A stretch of 64,000 nucleotides of DNA from Silene conica (Eukaryota; Streptophyta; Magnoliopsida; Caryophyllales; Caryophyllaceae), in the NCBI GenBank assembly GCA_029255685.2, contig CM055318.2, forward strand, positions 30,554,001-30,618,000, in the 5' to 3' direction. The position numbers were made by a program, and so were the translations under genes. Below are positions 1 through 10,455 of this stretch, piece by piece (within the stretch, counting starts at the first letter, position 1; each line of letters starts with the position of its first letter). The notes under the pieces were generated by a model. That model ran no database searches. It was not told the origin of the DNA and saw only the letters and a list, made by a program, of their open reading frames with translations.

Positions 1-18
1 ATATATATATATATATAG
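1..18. repeat. (AT)n microsatellite at window edge
   Basis: Pure AT dinucleotide run. Several inverted-repeat elements elsewhere in the window end in such tracts, so this may be the flank of an element lying off the left edge. Confidence 0.85.
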
Positions 19-234
19 GGTAAATCTTGAAAACTGAACCACGACTTTTTATCCCAGACCGGCGTAATCAGTCGAGCACCTAAGTGTACTCGGTCGAGTG
101 CTCCAGCCACTTGGTCGAGTGCACATTATCCAGGACCTAAGTACGCCCAATCATGCTCACTCAGTCTCCCACACTATCCACTCGGTTGAATACCTCTCTA
201 TACTCGGCTGAGTGCTCAATTTAAAACTCGCAAG
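19..234. other. Non-coding flank with CGGTCGAGTG-type words
   Basis: No gene seen. The stretch holds about six degenerate copies of a CTCGGTCGAGTG word (roughly 70-215). They resemble, but are not identical to, the palindrome arrays in the Athila-type LTRs of this window, so this may be a fragment of another LTR family. Confidence 0.4.
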
Positions 235-609
235 TGTTACAATTGTAGTGTATTTAATTATAAGGGGTGTAGTGTATGTAATAATTAACAAGGTTATTAG
301 GCCTAGGCCCATACTATTGTTGTGTCCAAAAACCCTATGATGTATGATGCGTGTCTTTTTTATGATGTTTTATATCTATTTTTACCCGCATTTCAGAGCT
401 CAATTATAAGTGGCTACTATTTCTCCTATTTCGTCTACTTTTGTATTTTGTGCATTATTGCAGATTTATGCGGAAATGAGTCGATTCTAAGTCAAACCCG
501 TCCTCAAGTGGATTGCATGACAAAGGACACGGAGGAACAATGAAGGGACGAAGCCTAGCTTATCTTAAGGCCCAAAAGACTGATTTCAGAAGATATGAAA
601 GCTGACACA

Positions 610-755
610 TCAGGTACATCGGTCGACCGATCGATCATAGTGGTCGGTCGACCAATGTACCTGACGAGCAAGACTCTAGAAGCAATTTTATGAGATCAGA
701 GGATCAGCAAGCCCGACAACTGGTCGACCAGTGCCAACGGTCGGTCGACCGTTCA
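610..755 (+). repeat. GGTCGACC palindrome array upstream of LTR TATA
   Basis: Four GGTCGACC cores. The first two lie in a long hairpin (610-664) whose arms read roughly TCAGGTACATCGGTCGACCG and its complement, with one or two mismatches. The array ends about 80 bases before the TATA box. Confidence 0.85.
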
Positions 756-835
756 GCCTTTTCGGAAATTTTAAGAAAAGGATTAATTAGAGCCATAAGT
801 GTGATTAGGTTTTGAGAGGAGTTTTCAGAATTCCT

Positions 836-842
836 TATATAA
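836..842 (+). promoter_or_regulatory. Predicted LTR TATA box (TATATAA)
   Basis: TATATAA in the middle of the solo LTR, in a position typical for the U3/R boundary region of Athila-type LTRs. Prediction only. Confidence 0.55.
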
Positions 843-1265
843 CGTAGTTCACATCTTTTGTATTAGGTATCCAGTTATCTTTAGCATTAGTTTAGTTCTT
901 TAATTAATCATTAGTCTGAAACAAGTTTTGTTTAGGGTTTTCTTAGTTCAATCTTTCCGTTCCACGAATATTTCAATAAAAATTCATTCTCGTTCTTACT
1001 TTCTGCATTATTGCTCTACGGTAATTCTTCATCTTTAATTCACTTTATTTATAAGTTTTCTTAGAATTAGTACCGGATAGTTAGAATCTCTAAACTTTTG
1101 TTCTTATTATTTGCTATTTCGTTAATCGCATTAATCATGTTTTCTGCTATTGTTATTGTTGTTAAAGTTTCTGATTTCATTAGTTTTATGAGTAGCTAAA
1201 CCCCTTGTGTTAGGATGTAGGCGACCTATAGCGTAGATGGCGTAGTTTAGGGCAACCCGTAACAG

Positions 1266-1350
1266 AGCTTGGTCGACCGACTGGTTTCTCTGGTCGGCCG
1301 ACTACGTTGATTGGTCGACCGACTGGAGTAGCTGGTCGGTCGACTGATTT
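1266..1350 (+). repeat. Second GGTCGACC-type array in the solo LTR
   Basis: Four copies of a GGTCG(A/G)CCGACT word in alternating orientation, 20-25 bp apart, about 430 bp downstream of the TATA box. Confidence 0.8.
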
Positions 1351-2021
1351 CGTGTATGATCAGACATGTTTTGTTTCGTTAAGTGCAATATCTTTCAATG
1401 AGACCGAGAGGAGACTTGTTATGCTTAGTAATGACCAACCCGTGGATCGAGAGATAGGGAAGGGCATTAGTTAATGGTTTAAGACACCTAAGTTACTAAG
1501 ATCGAAAGGTATGTGACTTCAACATTAGAAATCACCTATCGTGTTGACAACTAGGATACGTGAGACCTAGGGACTAATAACATAGGCCGAAAGGAGGTAT
1601 TAGTTAACTCGGACCGAAAGGACTTGTTGTACCCCTTACGCGACTGTAATACGGACTTACCTTGAATTATGTGCCATCGTAGCTATAGCAACCCGAACAT
1701 CCTAACATCTCTTTTATCATATTTTTTTTACATCTTAATTTTCAGTTTTGTTCTTATCTTATTTATTAGACTTAGTTCAACCAAAAACAAATCAAAACCC
1801 CATTTTGTTACCTTAAGACTTAAGAGTTAAAACAGTTGATATCTCCCAAACCTCCTTGTGGTTCGACCCTGACTATCACTATCTATAGTTTTAGTTTGGA
1901 TTATAAATTTTATCTTTGACACCCACAACGACGGGTATCAATGTACATGTATTATATATTCTCATTTCCATAAACAATAAGAGGTAGATTACTACCTTAT
2001 GACATTCCCCAAACATTAATA

Positions 2022-2030
2022 TGGTATCAG
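2022..2030 (+). other. Primer-binding site of the copia element (tRNA-iMet type)
   Basis: TGGTATCAG immediately after the 5' LTR is the usual plant Ty1/copia primer-binding site, complementary to the 3' end of initiator methionine tRNA. Confidence 0.8.
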
Positions 2031-2411
2031 TGAATCCTAACCCCTTCAGTTTTCCCGACATTCATTTCCTAAAAACTACTCCTCTTTTCTGCCGTTATCA
2101 CCATGACTAATGGTGAGGTCTCTGACTCCCTAATGGTGCCAAACTTGATCATACATCCCCCCTTTATCTTGGCCCTCAAGACCAGTCGGGAGATTCTAAC
2201 ACTCCCATTCGTCTTACACTCAATAATTTTAACGAAAGGGCCCATGATGTTCATATGGCGCTAAAATGCCGCCGCAAATACGAGTTTCTCAATGGTTCGA
2301 TTGCGCCCCAGCCCCCCTGTACGTCCGACGATTAGGACACCATCCATTCTATGTTGGTGTCGTGGTTGTCCAACACGATAACCTCCAAGGTACGTTCTCT
2401 CATTCCAAAAT

Positions 2412-2774
2412 ATGAAAAACGTGCAACGTCTATGGGATGACTTACATGAGCGTTTTGGTATCGTCGATGGTCCCCGTATCCAGCAGATTAAAACTGCTTT
2501 CCGTGACTGTAGGCAGACCGAGGGTATGAGTATTACTATCTACTACGGAAAATTATGTCAGTTGTGGGATGACCTTGACAAACATGAACCTATAATTGAG
2601 TGTACCTGTTGTAGTAATTGCGCTGCCGAAAAACTATACACTGAGCGTAGAGATGCTGGTCGTGTACACCAATTCCTTCTTGGCTTACTCCCTACCCAAT
2701 ACTCCTCCCTATGTTCTGTTATTTTGTCTCAAAGCCCCCTGTCTTCTTTAAGTAGGGTCTTTCATATGGTTACC
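2412..2774 (+). pseudogene. Ty1/copia gag, N-terminal part (fossil)
   Basis: Encodes a copia Gag segment of the UBN2/Retrotran_gag type. It has the typical run of an LWDDL motif, a cysteine-rich patch around CTCCSNC, and the QFLLGL-x-YSS segment seen in plant copia Gag proteins. The Athila-type element begins at 2775, and the copia coding sequence resumes after 10455. Confidence 0.75.
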
Positions 2775-4193
2775 TGATAAGGGTAAAGTCGTCACCCTAA
2801 ATCAAAGTAATCCTTAGAATACTATTAACTAATAGCTAGCGGTAAGAAAGGTATCGAATCCACAGGGAGGCGGTAATAAATTGTTTGCTAAAGTAAATAA
2901 GTCTTAAAGTAACAAGTGGGTTGTTTTGGTTGTTTTTGTTTTCTAATGAACTAATTGCAAAATAAGTAAATAAAGATGTAAACAAGTATTAGGAAAGATC
3001 TAGGGATCAAGTTCACATAGGTAATTATCCAGGGGAATGGGATTTAACTTATTTAATTGGGCAAAATTATTATTTAAGATCATATGTCCGGTCGGTATTC
3101 ATATAATCTTTAGATCTAAACCTAACATGCGGTCGCTATAATTAGGTCAGTCTATTCAATTGTTGTGGCCTATCTTAGTCTTAGTCTACGGTCGGATCTA
3201 AGACTAATTCGCGAGACTAATTAACTAATCCTGGCCAGTAATTAATTAATCAGGTTTAAAACAACAATAGAACAATAATAATAAGCAGTTTAACAATTAA
3301 ACATCATTAAAGTTTGATTCCCCCTTCTAATTACCTAGATCCCTTTTCACCCTAGAAAAATAAATTAGCTACGCATGGCTTGGGATCTAACTACAACGAT
3401 ATTGATTGAAAACATAATTAATAAAGCAATAAACTAAGAACAAGAGTAATTGAAGAACAATAAAGTAGAGATTATGATTAAATACCGTAAATAGGAGAAC
3501 AAGATCCGAAGGCAATTGCTAAATAATAATCTAGAGAGCTACTAGTAATAATTAGGGTTTTTAGAGTAATAAAAGTGTGTGTAACAATAGGCTACGAAGC
3601 CTTTATTTATAGTAAACTACTTAAACAATTTATGGAAACTCGGGGTAAATTAAAGCACTCGATTGAGCTCTCAAGGCACTCGATCGAGCACTCAAGGCAC
3701 TCGATCGAGTGTTGGTGGCACTCGATCGAGTGCTCTCAGCGCGTAATTTCTGCTTCGCGCACTGAACTTCAAACGGTTGCCATTTCTTCGTTACTTGTCC
3801 AAATCGAGTGATTTTCGTGGCGCTGGAAAGCTAAGAGGATGAGCTTTCACCTCCAGTTTGAATCATCTGATTATCATGTGTAGAACTCGATATATGGCTC
3901 TCCAAAGTAGGTACTAGTTATATGGAGCTCTTCTTTGTGCTTGTCTTCGATAATCTCCTTAGCTCTTCCTTCCTAGATCCTCGTGCCATGCTACGTGTGT
4001 TCCTTCATGTCGGGTCCGCGGTGCTCCAATCCATCTTTTGCTCCATAAATGCATCAATCCTGCATTAAACACCGAAAGGCGGAAGTATCGACATTCTAAT
4101 ATAAATAGCATATAAATGACACAATTTAGCACAAGAATCATCTCAAAACAACTAAAGGGGAGGCATAAAAGTGTATAGGAATATGACTCATCA
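2775..4193 (-). repeat. 3' LTR of family B element
   Basis: Left copy of the 1419-bp LTR. It contains a palindrome array (about 3655-3742) with core CTCGATCGAG and, on the minus strand, a TATAAATA box at 3604-3611. Confidence 0.93.
3655..3742. repeat. CTCGATCGAG palindrome array (3' LTR copy)
   Basis: Four palindromic copies of GCACTCGATCGAGTGC or close variants, spaced 22-25 bp. In the sense of the element (minus) the array lies 45-130 bases upstream of the predicted TATA box. The same array is present in the other LTR at about 9917-10004. Confidence 0.92.
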
Positions 4194-4210
4194 AACTCCC
4201 CCAAACCAAC
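4194..4210 (-). other. Polypurine tract of family B element
   Basis: On the minus strand a GGTTTGGGGGAGTT-like purine run abuts the start of the 3' LTR, as needed for plus-strand DNA priming in Ty3 elements. Confidence 0.7.
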
Positions 4211-6020
4211 CCTTTGCTTGTCCTCAAGCAAAGCATCACACACAGTACAAAAGGCAATCATACAAATGGTGAATAAATAACTCAGAGCTAATGTTAGTGC
4301 ACATAAAAATCCCAAGTTGTCCACATCTATAACAAAGTAATGACCAAATGTACCAATAAAACAAATTCAAAGGTACGGGTGATAGAAAACGCAGCTCAAG
4401 TCACAAGGTTGATATGACGATGTAATATAGACAAAAACCAAATACCTTTCGACCTTGCAAGACAAATTTTAGTCGGATTCTCGCGGATTCACTCATACTC
4501 ATAAGTATATGTAAGGGTGAGTTATATGTGAAGATAGAAAGAAATAAGAACACTCACTCAACTTAATGAAACATGCATGCAATCTAGTGTGATAGAGATT
4601 TCCCCAACAATTATGCATGTATAGATGGACAAAGTACATGTATCAAGACGGCAAGGAGGCGAGCGGGTAAGGGTAAAGAAATGGTTTGTGCCAAAGCACG
4701 TTATGGATATGTGGAGCTAAGACGGTAGTCGCAGCGCTAAAACCAAAACCACTTCTGTAATGAAAGATAAACCAACCCAAAACTAGAGAAATTATCTTAA
4801 CTTGATAGAACATGAGAGTTTATAACATTACTCTCCAAATAAACATTAGACTCTAGATAGTCTCCTTAAATATCTTAACAAAAGCCAATGAAGCATTCTT
4901 TTTTTTTTCGAATCACAAATATTCTTCTTTTTTTTGAAGTTTTTCTTTTTCTTTCCCTTTTCTTTCTTCTTCTTTCTTGCTTCATATTTTTCTTTTTTTT
5001 TTTCAACATAAAAGATTGACACAATTGCTCCCAAATTTTCACTACACCCACTTGGACAAAATTAGTCCCTTCCCAACCATAGTAATGAAATATCGTGATA
5101 AACCAAGCAACTGCGACTGTCCCGAAAAGGTAGGCAAATTCTAGGATTGTGGCTTATAAATATTCAAACACAAAACATGCCACAAGGTTTCAAACGAGTT
5201 TTTCATAGGGAATTTGATTTCAAAGGTAGAAAGGCAAAATTTTGGCTATGTGAAACTTATTTGAAGGTAAGGACCGTCTATCCTCATGTACTTGTCATAC
5301 ATTCACATAAAAGCATCAAGCAATCAATTTCACACTTATGCAGTTTGATATTACATATTCCACAAGGAGAAACCACACTCAGGCCTAAATAACAATGAGA
5401 CCAGTTTATTAATGTTCCTGGCCTAGGAAGCTCTATAGACCTCAGAATTTAAGTAGTTTACCAACTTAATTTGTCAAGTCTAATCAATATAGGGTATGTC
5501 AATTACGGTCAAGACTTGATCATTGAGCTTTGTTTTCATAGGCTAACGAGTCAAAACAATGTACATGGATAACTATTTGGGATTCAAATGCAGAAACAAT
5601 GCAAATTATCATCATTGCTATTTAATTCACCAAGACTCGACCTAAAAATAAAAGAAAAAAGAAAGAAAAAACATATTTTTGGATTTTTTTTTTTTAGCAC
5701 ACAACATAAAATAAAGACTCTCCCCCAAACCTAAATGTCACAGTGTCCTCATTGTGACCCAAACAACATGAAAGGCACAATAAAAAATACAACCAGCATC
5801 CTAAAGGACACTACTAACAATCGGAAAGAGGGGAAAAAAATAGTACAATAAAAAAAGGTACAAGGAAGCAAAGTACCAAGTGATAGCGAAATCCCCCCAA
5901 ACCATCATCAAAAGAGGGAAAGAAGACCATCCAGGCAATCTCGGCAGCAAGCAACAGTCGAACTCGATCGAGTTAAGGTGGCACTCGATCGAGTTCGCAT
6001 CTGGCGAACAGAACCTGCAT
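4211..6020 (-). other. Long 3' non-coding region of family B element
   Basis: 1.8 kb between the gag-protease stop and the polypurine tract with no recognisable coding content. It includes T/A-rich runs near 4900-5000 and 5640-5700 and two CTCGATCGAG palindromes at 5966-5998 just after the coding frame. Confidence 0.75.
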
Positions 6021-8912
6021 TTAAAACAAATGCCGAATAAAAGCATAATTAATACACGATAAAGCACGTAATAGTAAATCAAAAAGTAAAGCATGTGCTA
6101 CACAAACGGACAAGTAGCACCAATATATAACGCGGGCTAAGAAAATGAATAAAGAAGAATAGCCCGGTATAACAAAATCAAAATCAAGCTTAAAATAAGA
6201 GCGGGGGTGTTCTTCGCTCTCGAAACCATCTTTAAAAGATGGAATATATCCGATGTCATCCACCACGTGAGCTTGTTCCGCTATGATGGCCTCATCCTTG
6301 AAGATCTCTAAAGCATCTAACTCAGCCTCCAAGTCAACACTTCCGTCACAGCTACAATCCAAAATAGGAGGTGGCTCTTCTTCGTAGATCAACTTCTCGA
6401 ACTCATCCGCCTCTAGCTCCCATGGATGCGACGTAGTAGTAGAAGCGTCAAATGAATTCCTATCAATAGACAAAGCATGGCAAGAATCAAAAGAAGGATC
6501 GAGAAGGGTAATTACATGACATGTAGCTTGCAAATCGGGAGGACGGGGTGCTTGGTTGTGTAGAAAAGTGATGGTGTCATCCCCGATGCGAAAAATGAGA
6601 CTACCCTCCCTAAGGTCAATAAGAGCCCCAGCGGTACTAAGGAAAGGTCGTCCGAGGATAATAGGTATTTCAGCGTCCTCTGCCATGTCCATCACTACAA
6701 AATCACAGGGCACATAATATTTTCCTATCCTAACCGGTACATCCTCTAAGACACCCATAGGGCGCTGAATGGACCTGTCAGCCATTTGGAAGGTCATATT
6801 GGTACATTTAAGTGTGGTCATGTTAAGTTGTTTACAAGTAGTATACGGCATGACACTAACACTCGCCCCAGAATCACATAACGCATTAGAAAAATCAAGA
6901 GAACCAATAGTGCAAGGAATAGAAAAACTCCCTGGATCCTTAAGCTTGGGTGGAGAATTGACTTGCAGCGTGGCATGACACTCCTTAGTGAATGCAATTG
7001 TCTCCACTTCGTTGAAAGTTCTCTTCTTTGTTAATATCTCCTTCATAAACTTTGCATAAGCTGGTACCTGAGTAATCAATTCAGTAAAAGGAACGCTTAC
7101 TTGAAGATTCTTCACAACTTCCATGAATCTCCCGAACTGTTGATCAAATTTTGATTTCTGTTGTCGGGTTGGAAATGGAAGAATAATCTTTATTGGTTCA
7201 ACTTCCTTTGCATCCTTAGAGACCTTTGGGGGACTCTGACTCGAAATAGTGGTCCCTGGAGTAGGTACCTGTGCAATAGGCGAAACAGAAGAATCATCAG
7301 AAGTACGAACAGGAGTCACTCGATCGAGTGAGGCTGGCATTCGATCGAGTGCACTGCGAGCTCGATCGAGTGTCTCGGATTTAGATCGCATCGCTTCTTT
7401 ACGTTTTTCTTTTTCGTTTTTCTCATGTATACGAGCTTTCTCCAGTTCCTTTTCTTCTTCTTCAGCACTAAAAGAGAGATGTCCTAAACCTTTAGGAAAA
7501 ATATATGGCACTTGACTATCATCTTTGGGCATCTTCGACTCTTTATAAGAAGTACCACTCCTCAAATGAATAACATGAACTTGCTCATGAGCTTGTTGTC
7601 CTTGGGGAGGAAGGTTTCCGGGCTGCCTAATTGTATTTTGGCTTGCTAGTTGAGCAACTTGAGTGTCCAATATCTTATTGTGAGCCAGTATCTGAGTAAT
7701 CTGTGTCTTTTGCTCCATCTGAGCTTTAAGGCTTTGCTGCAACATAGCTTTGATCTCTGACATATCATTATTTGCAGTTGGTGGTGGAGGGGGTGGCACC
7801 AAAGGTTGAAACTGTTGTTGGCGCTGATTGTTAAACTGAGGACCTCCTTGATTTTGTCTATAGTTTCCTTGCTGGCCGCGGTTTTGAGGAATCACATAAT
7901 TTGAATTTGGTTGTTGCTGAGGTGGGGTAGGATTTTGAACATTCTGGCTTGACCACTGAAGAAAGGGATGTTCCCTTGTCCTCTCATTATAAGTGTTGGA
8001 AAAGGGATTAGCTTGCTTGTAGGATTGGAAAGCGAGTACTTGTTCCATAGGACTTATGCATTCCTCCGCAATATGACCGTCTACACCACATCTCCCGCAG
8101 AAAAGTACTTCCCCTTGTTGAACCATATTAACCGCTTGGTGTTGGCCACCCAAAGCTTGTGTTGTTTGCATTTGTGCAATCTTAGCATTCAGGGCTTCTA
8201 ACTGGGCTGCGACGGCACTATCTGTACCACTTCCCCTTGCAGAACCTCTTGGATTTCCATATTCGGCAGTATGAGTAGCCATATCATCAATCAATTTATA
8301 AGCTGTATCATCAGTGGTGTTATTCTGAAATCTTCCGTTAGCAGAAGAATCCAAAAGAGCTCTATGATCATCGAATAACCCGTTGTAAAACTGGTTACAA
8401 AGAAACCACTTCTCAAACCCGTGATGAGGGACTGCACGAACTAATCTTTTGAAACGTACCCATGCCTCATTGAAATCTTCAGTACCTCCTTGTTTAAAGT
8501 TAGTAATTTGATTCCTGAGCAGGATCTTCATATGCTTAGCAGGATCTTCCCCAGCTCGACCTCCAAACATATTCCGTTCTACCAACGCGAGATAAGATGG
8601 CTTAATATCAAAAGGCTTTTCTGCAGCATCGGTAGGAGGAGGAATAAATCCTTTTGGAATGGAAGCCAAAGTAGGCTCGTTGTGGCTTGCCAAGGTGGGT
8701 GTAGCCATCTTTGGTGTAGCTACAAAGGGTTCAGAAACGGTATCGTCCTCGTCAGAGGATGAGTTTTCTGAAGTAATGAAAGGCTCAACCTCGTCAAGTA
8801 TACTCAAGTCTTCTACTTGACCTACTTCTCTATTAAAATTCCTTCTGTAGCGAAAAGTCTTCTCTGGTTCAGGATCAAAAGCAGTAATCTCGGACCGAGT
8901 TGACCTGGGCAT
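6021..8912 (-). CDS. Gag-protease polyprotein of family B element (963 aa, open)
   Basis: One open frame of 963 codons. Residues about 100-215 are an Athila/Ty3-type Gag region, with RFKRL...PHHGFEKW and FYNGL motifs. A glutamine- and proline-rich linker follows. A CX2CX4HX4C zinc knuckle (CGRCGVDGHIAEEC) lies near residue 275. An aspartic protease with the active-site signature CDSGASVSVMP lies near residue 680, followed by an IILGRPFL flap/fold segment. The C-terminal 50 residues are hydrophobic. Three copies of the CTCGATCGAG palindrome lie in frame at about residues 513-532 and encode LDR tripeptides. No pol domains follow. It would package RNA and cleave Gag but needs polymerase and integrase from elsewhere. 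Open frame plus near-identical LTRs indicates recent activity. Confidence 0.9.
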   Translation of the reverse strand: MPRSTRSEITAFDPEPEKTFRYRRNFNREVGQVEDLSILDEVEPFITSENSSSDEDDTVSEPFVATPKMATPTLASHNEPTLASIPKGFIPPPTDAAEKPFDIKPSYLALVERNMFGGRAGEDPAKHMKILLRNQITNFKQGGTEDFNEAWVRFKRLVRAVPHHGFEKWFLCNQFYNGLFDDHRALLDSSANGRFQNNTTDDTAYKLIDDMATHTAEYGNPRGSARGSGTDSAVAAQLEALNAKIAQMQTTQALGGQHQAVNMVQQGEVLFCGRCGVDGHIAEECISPMEQVLAFQSYKQANPFSNTYNERTREHPFLQWSSQNVQNPTPPQQQPNSNYVIPQNRGQQGNYRQNQGGPQFNNQRQQQFQPLVPPPPPPTANNDMSEIKAMLQQSLKAQMEQKTQITQILAHNKILDTQVAQLASQNTIRQPGNLPPQGQQAHEQVHVIHLRSGTSYKESKMPKDDSQVPYIFPKGLGHLSFSAEEEEKELEKARIHEKNEKEKRKEAMRSKSETLDRARSALDRMPASLDRVTPVRTSDDSSVSPIAQVPTPGTTISSQSPPKVSKDAKEVEPIKIILPFPTRQQKSKFDQQFGRFMEVVKNLQVSVPFTELITQVPAYAKFMKEILTKKRTFNEVETIAFTKECHATLQVNSPPKLKDPGSFSIPCTIGSLDFSNALCDSGASVSVMPYTTCKQLNMTTLKCTNMTFQMADRSIQRPMGVLEDVPVRIGKYYVPCDFVVMDMAEDAEIPIILGRPFLSTAGALIDLREGSLIFRIGDDTITFLHNQAPRPPDLQATCHVITLLDPSFDSCHALSIDRNSFDASTTTSHPWELEADEFEKLIYEEEPPPILDCSCDGSVDLEAELDALEIFKDEAIIAEQAHVVDDIGYIPSFKDGFESEEHPRSYFKLDFDFVIPGYSSLFIFLARVIYWCYLSVCVAHALLFDLLLRALSCINYAFIRHLF
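7317..7374. repeat. CTCGATCGAG palindromes inside the coding frame
   Basis: Three copies of the same palindrome that fills the LTR array, spaced 24-27 bases so that all stay in one reading frame, each translated as L-D-R. Confidence 0.9.
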
Positions 8913-9014
8913 ACAAGAAACTTAACAAGAAAAGGATGAGAGCCGTCACAAGGAACTTTCGTTCCTTGAGACAAAAGACAAATTAAACAAATAACAAACA
9001 AATAAATTGTTGCC

Positions 9015-9032
9015 TCCCCGGCAACGGCGCCA
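9015..9032 (-). other. tRNA-Asp primer-binding site of family B element
   Basis: On the minus strand TGGCGCCGTTGCCGGGGA, complementary to the 3' end of plant tRNA-Asp and the standard Athila primer site. It lies four bases inside the 5' LTR. Confidence 0.9.
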
Positions 9033-9036
9033 AATT

Positions 9037-10455
9037 TGATAAGGGTAAAGTCGTCACCCTAAATCAAAGTAATCCTTAAAATACTACTAACTAATAGCTA
9101 GCGGTAAGAAAGGTATCGAATCCACAGGGAGGCGGTAATAAATTGTTTGCTAAAGTAAATAAGTCTTAAAGTAACAAGTGGGTTGTTTTGGTTGTTTTTG
9201 TTTTCTAATGAACTAATTGCAAAATAAGTAAATAAAGATGTAAACAAGTATTAGGAAAGATCTAGGGATCAAGTTCACATAGGTAATTATCCAGGGGAAT
9301 GGGATTTAACTTATTTAATTGGGCAAAATTATTATTTAAGATCATATGTCCGGTCGGTATTCATATAATCTTTAGATCTAAACCTAACATGCGGTCGCTA
9401 TAATTAGGTCAGTCTATTCAATTGTTGTGGCCTATCTTAGTCTTAGTCTACGGTCGGATCTAAGACTAATTCGCGAGACTAATTAACTAATCCTGGCCAG
9501 TAATTAATTAATCAGGTTTAAAACAACAATAGAACAATAATAATAAGCAGTTTAACAATTAAACATCATTAAAGTTTGATTCCCCCTTCTAATTACCTAG
9601 ATCCCTTTTCACCCTAGAAAAATAAATTAGCTACGCATGGCTTGGGATCTAACTACAACGATATTGATTGAAAACATAATTAATAAAGCAATAAACTAAG
9701 AACAAGAGTAATTGAAGAACAATAAAGTAGAGATTATGATTAAATACCGTAAATAGGAGAACAAGATCCGAAGGCAATTGCTAAATAATAATCTAGAGAG
9801 CTACTAGTAATAATTAGGGTTTTTAGAGTAATAAAAGTGTGTGTAACAATAGGCTACGAAGCCTTTATTTATAGTAAACTACTTAAACAATTTATGGAAA
9901 CTCGGGGTAAATTAAAGCACTCGATTGAGCTCTCAAGGCACTCGATCGAGCACTCAAGGCACTCGATCGAGTGTTGGTGGCACTCGATCGAGTGCTCTCA
10001 GCGCGTAATTTCTGCTTCGCGCACTGAACTTCAAACGGTTGCCATTTCTTCGTTACTTGTCCAAATCGAGTGATTTTCGTGGCGCTGGAAAGCTAAGAGG
10101 ATGAGCTTTCACCTCCAGTTTGAATCATCTGATTATCATGTGTAGAACTCGATATATGGCTCTCCAAAGTAGGTACTAGTTATATGGAGCTCTTCTTTGT
10201 GCTTGTCTTCGATAATCTCCTTAGCTCTTCCTTCCTAGATCCTCGTGCCATGCTACGTGTGTTCCTTCATGTCGGGTCCGCGGTGCTCCAATCCATCTTT
10301 TGCTCCATAAATGCATCAATCCTGCATTAAACACCGAAAGGCGGAAGTATCGACATTCTAATATAAATAGCATATAAATGACACAATTTAGCACAAGAAT
10401 CATCTCAAAACAACTAAAGGGGAGGCATAAAAGTGTATAGGAATATGACTCATCA
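9037..10455 (-). repeat. 5' LTR of family B element
   Basis: Right copy of the 1419-bp LTR, same length as the left. Holds the promoter side: TATAAATA on the minus strand at 9866-9873, with the CTCGATCGAG array at about 9917-10004 immediately upstream. Confidence 0.93.
9866..9873 (-). promoter_or_regulatory. Predicted LTR TATA box (TATAAATA)
   Basis: Minus-strand TATAAATA in the 5' LTR, 45 bases downstream of the palindrome array. The identical box is present in the 3' LTR at 3604-3611. Prediction only. Confidence 0.55.

Larger units (their letters stand above)
345..1940 (+). mobile_element. Solo LTR of an Athila-type Ty3/gypsy family (family A)
   Basis: 1596 bp running from TGATGCGTG to GGGTATCA, flanked on both sides by the 5-bp duplication ATGTA (340-344, 1941-1945). 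No primer site or internal region follows, so it is a solo LTR left by LTR-LTR recombination. It lies inside the copia 5' LTR and is therefore younger. It has a TATA box at 836-842 and two arrays of the palindrome GGTCGACC (619-755 and 1266-1350). Length and layout match the other Athila-type LTRs here (1419 and about 1600 bp). Confidence 0.88.
2775..10455 (-). mobile_element. Young Athila-type LTR element with gag-protease only (family B)
   Basis: 7681 bp, minus orientation. Both LTRs are 1419 bp and begin/end TG...CA. The 5-bp duplication TTACC flanks both ends (2770-2774, 10456-10460). The primer site matches tRNA-Asp (9015-9032), and a purine-rich tract abuts the 3' LTR (4194-4210). The only coding region is a single uninterrupted 963-codon gag-protease frame. 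No reverse transcriptase, RNase H or integrase is recognisable in the 4.84 kb internal region. I saw two substitutions in the first 60 bases of the LTRs and no others in the parts compared, which suggests a very recent insertion (likely under about 0.2 My at usual plant rates). Structurally it looks like a non-autonomous TR-GAG-style element depending on a relative for pol. Confidence 0.93.

Noticed and set aside
3575-3811. 78-codon frames in both family B LTRs (3575-3811 and 9837-10073) with repeated HSIE residues
   Set aside because: They translate the CTCGATCGAG array on the strand opposite to the element; no independent coding evidence.
9015-9032. tRNA-Asp-like sequence (also 49670-49687)
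   Set aside because: Only 18 bases matching the tRNA 3' end beside an LTR: primer-binding sites, not tRNA genes.
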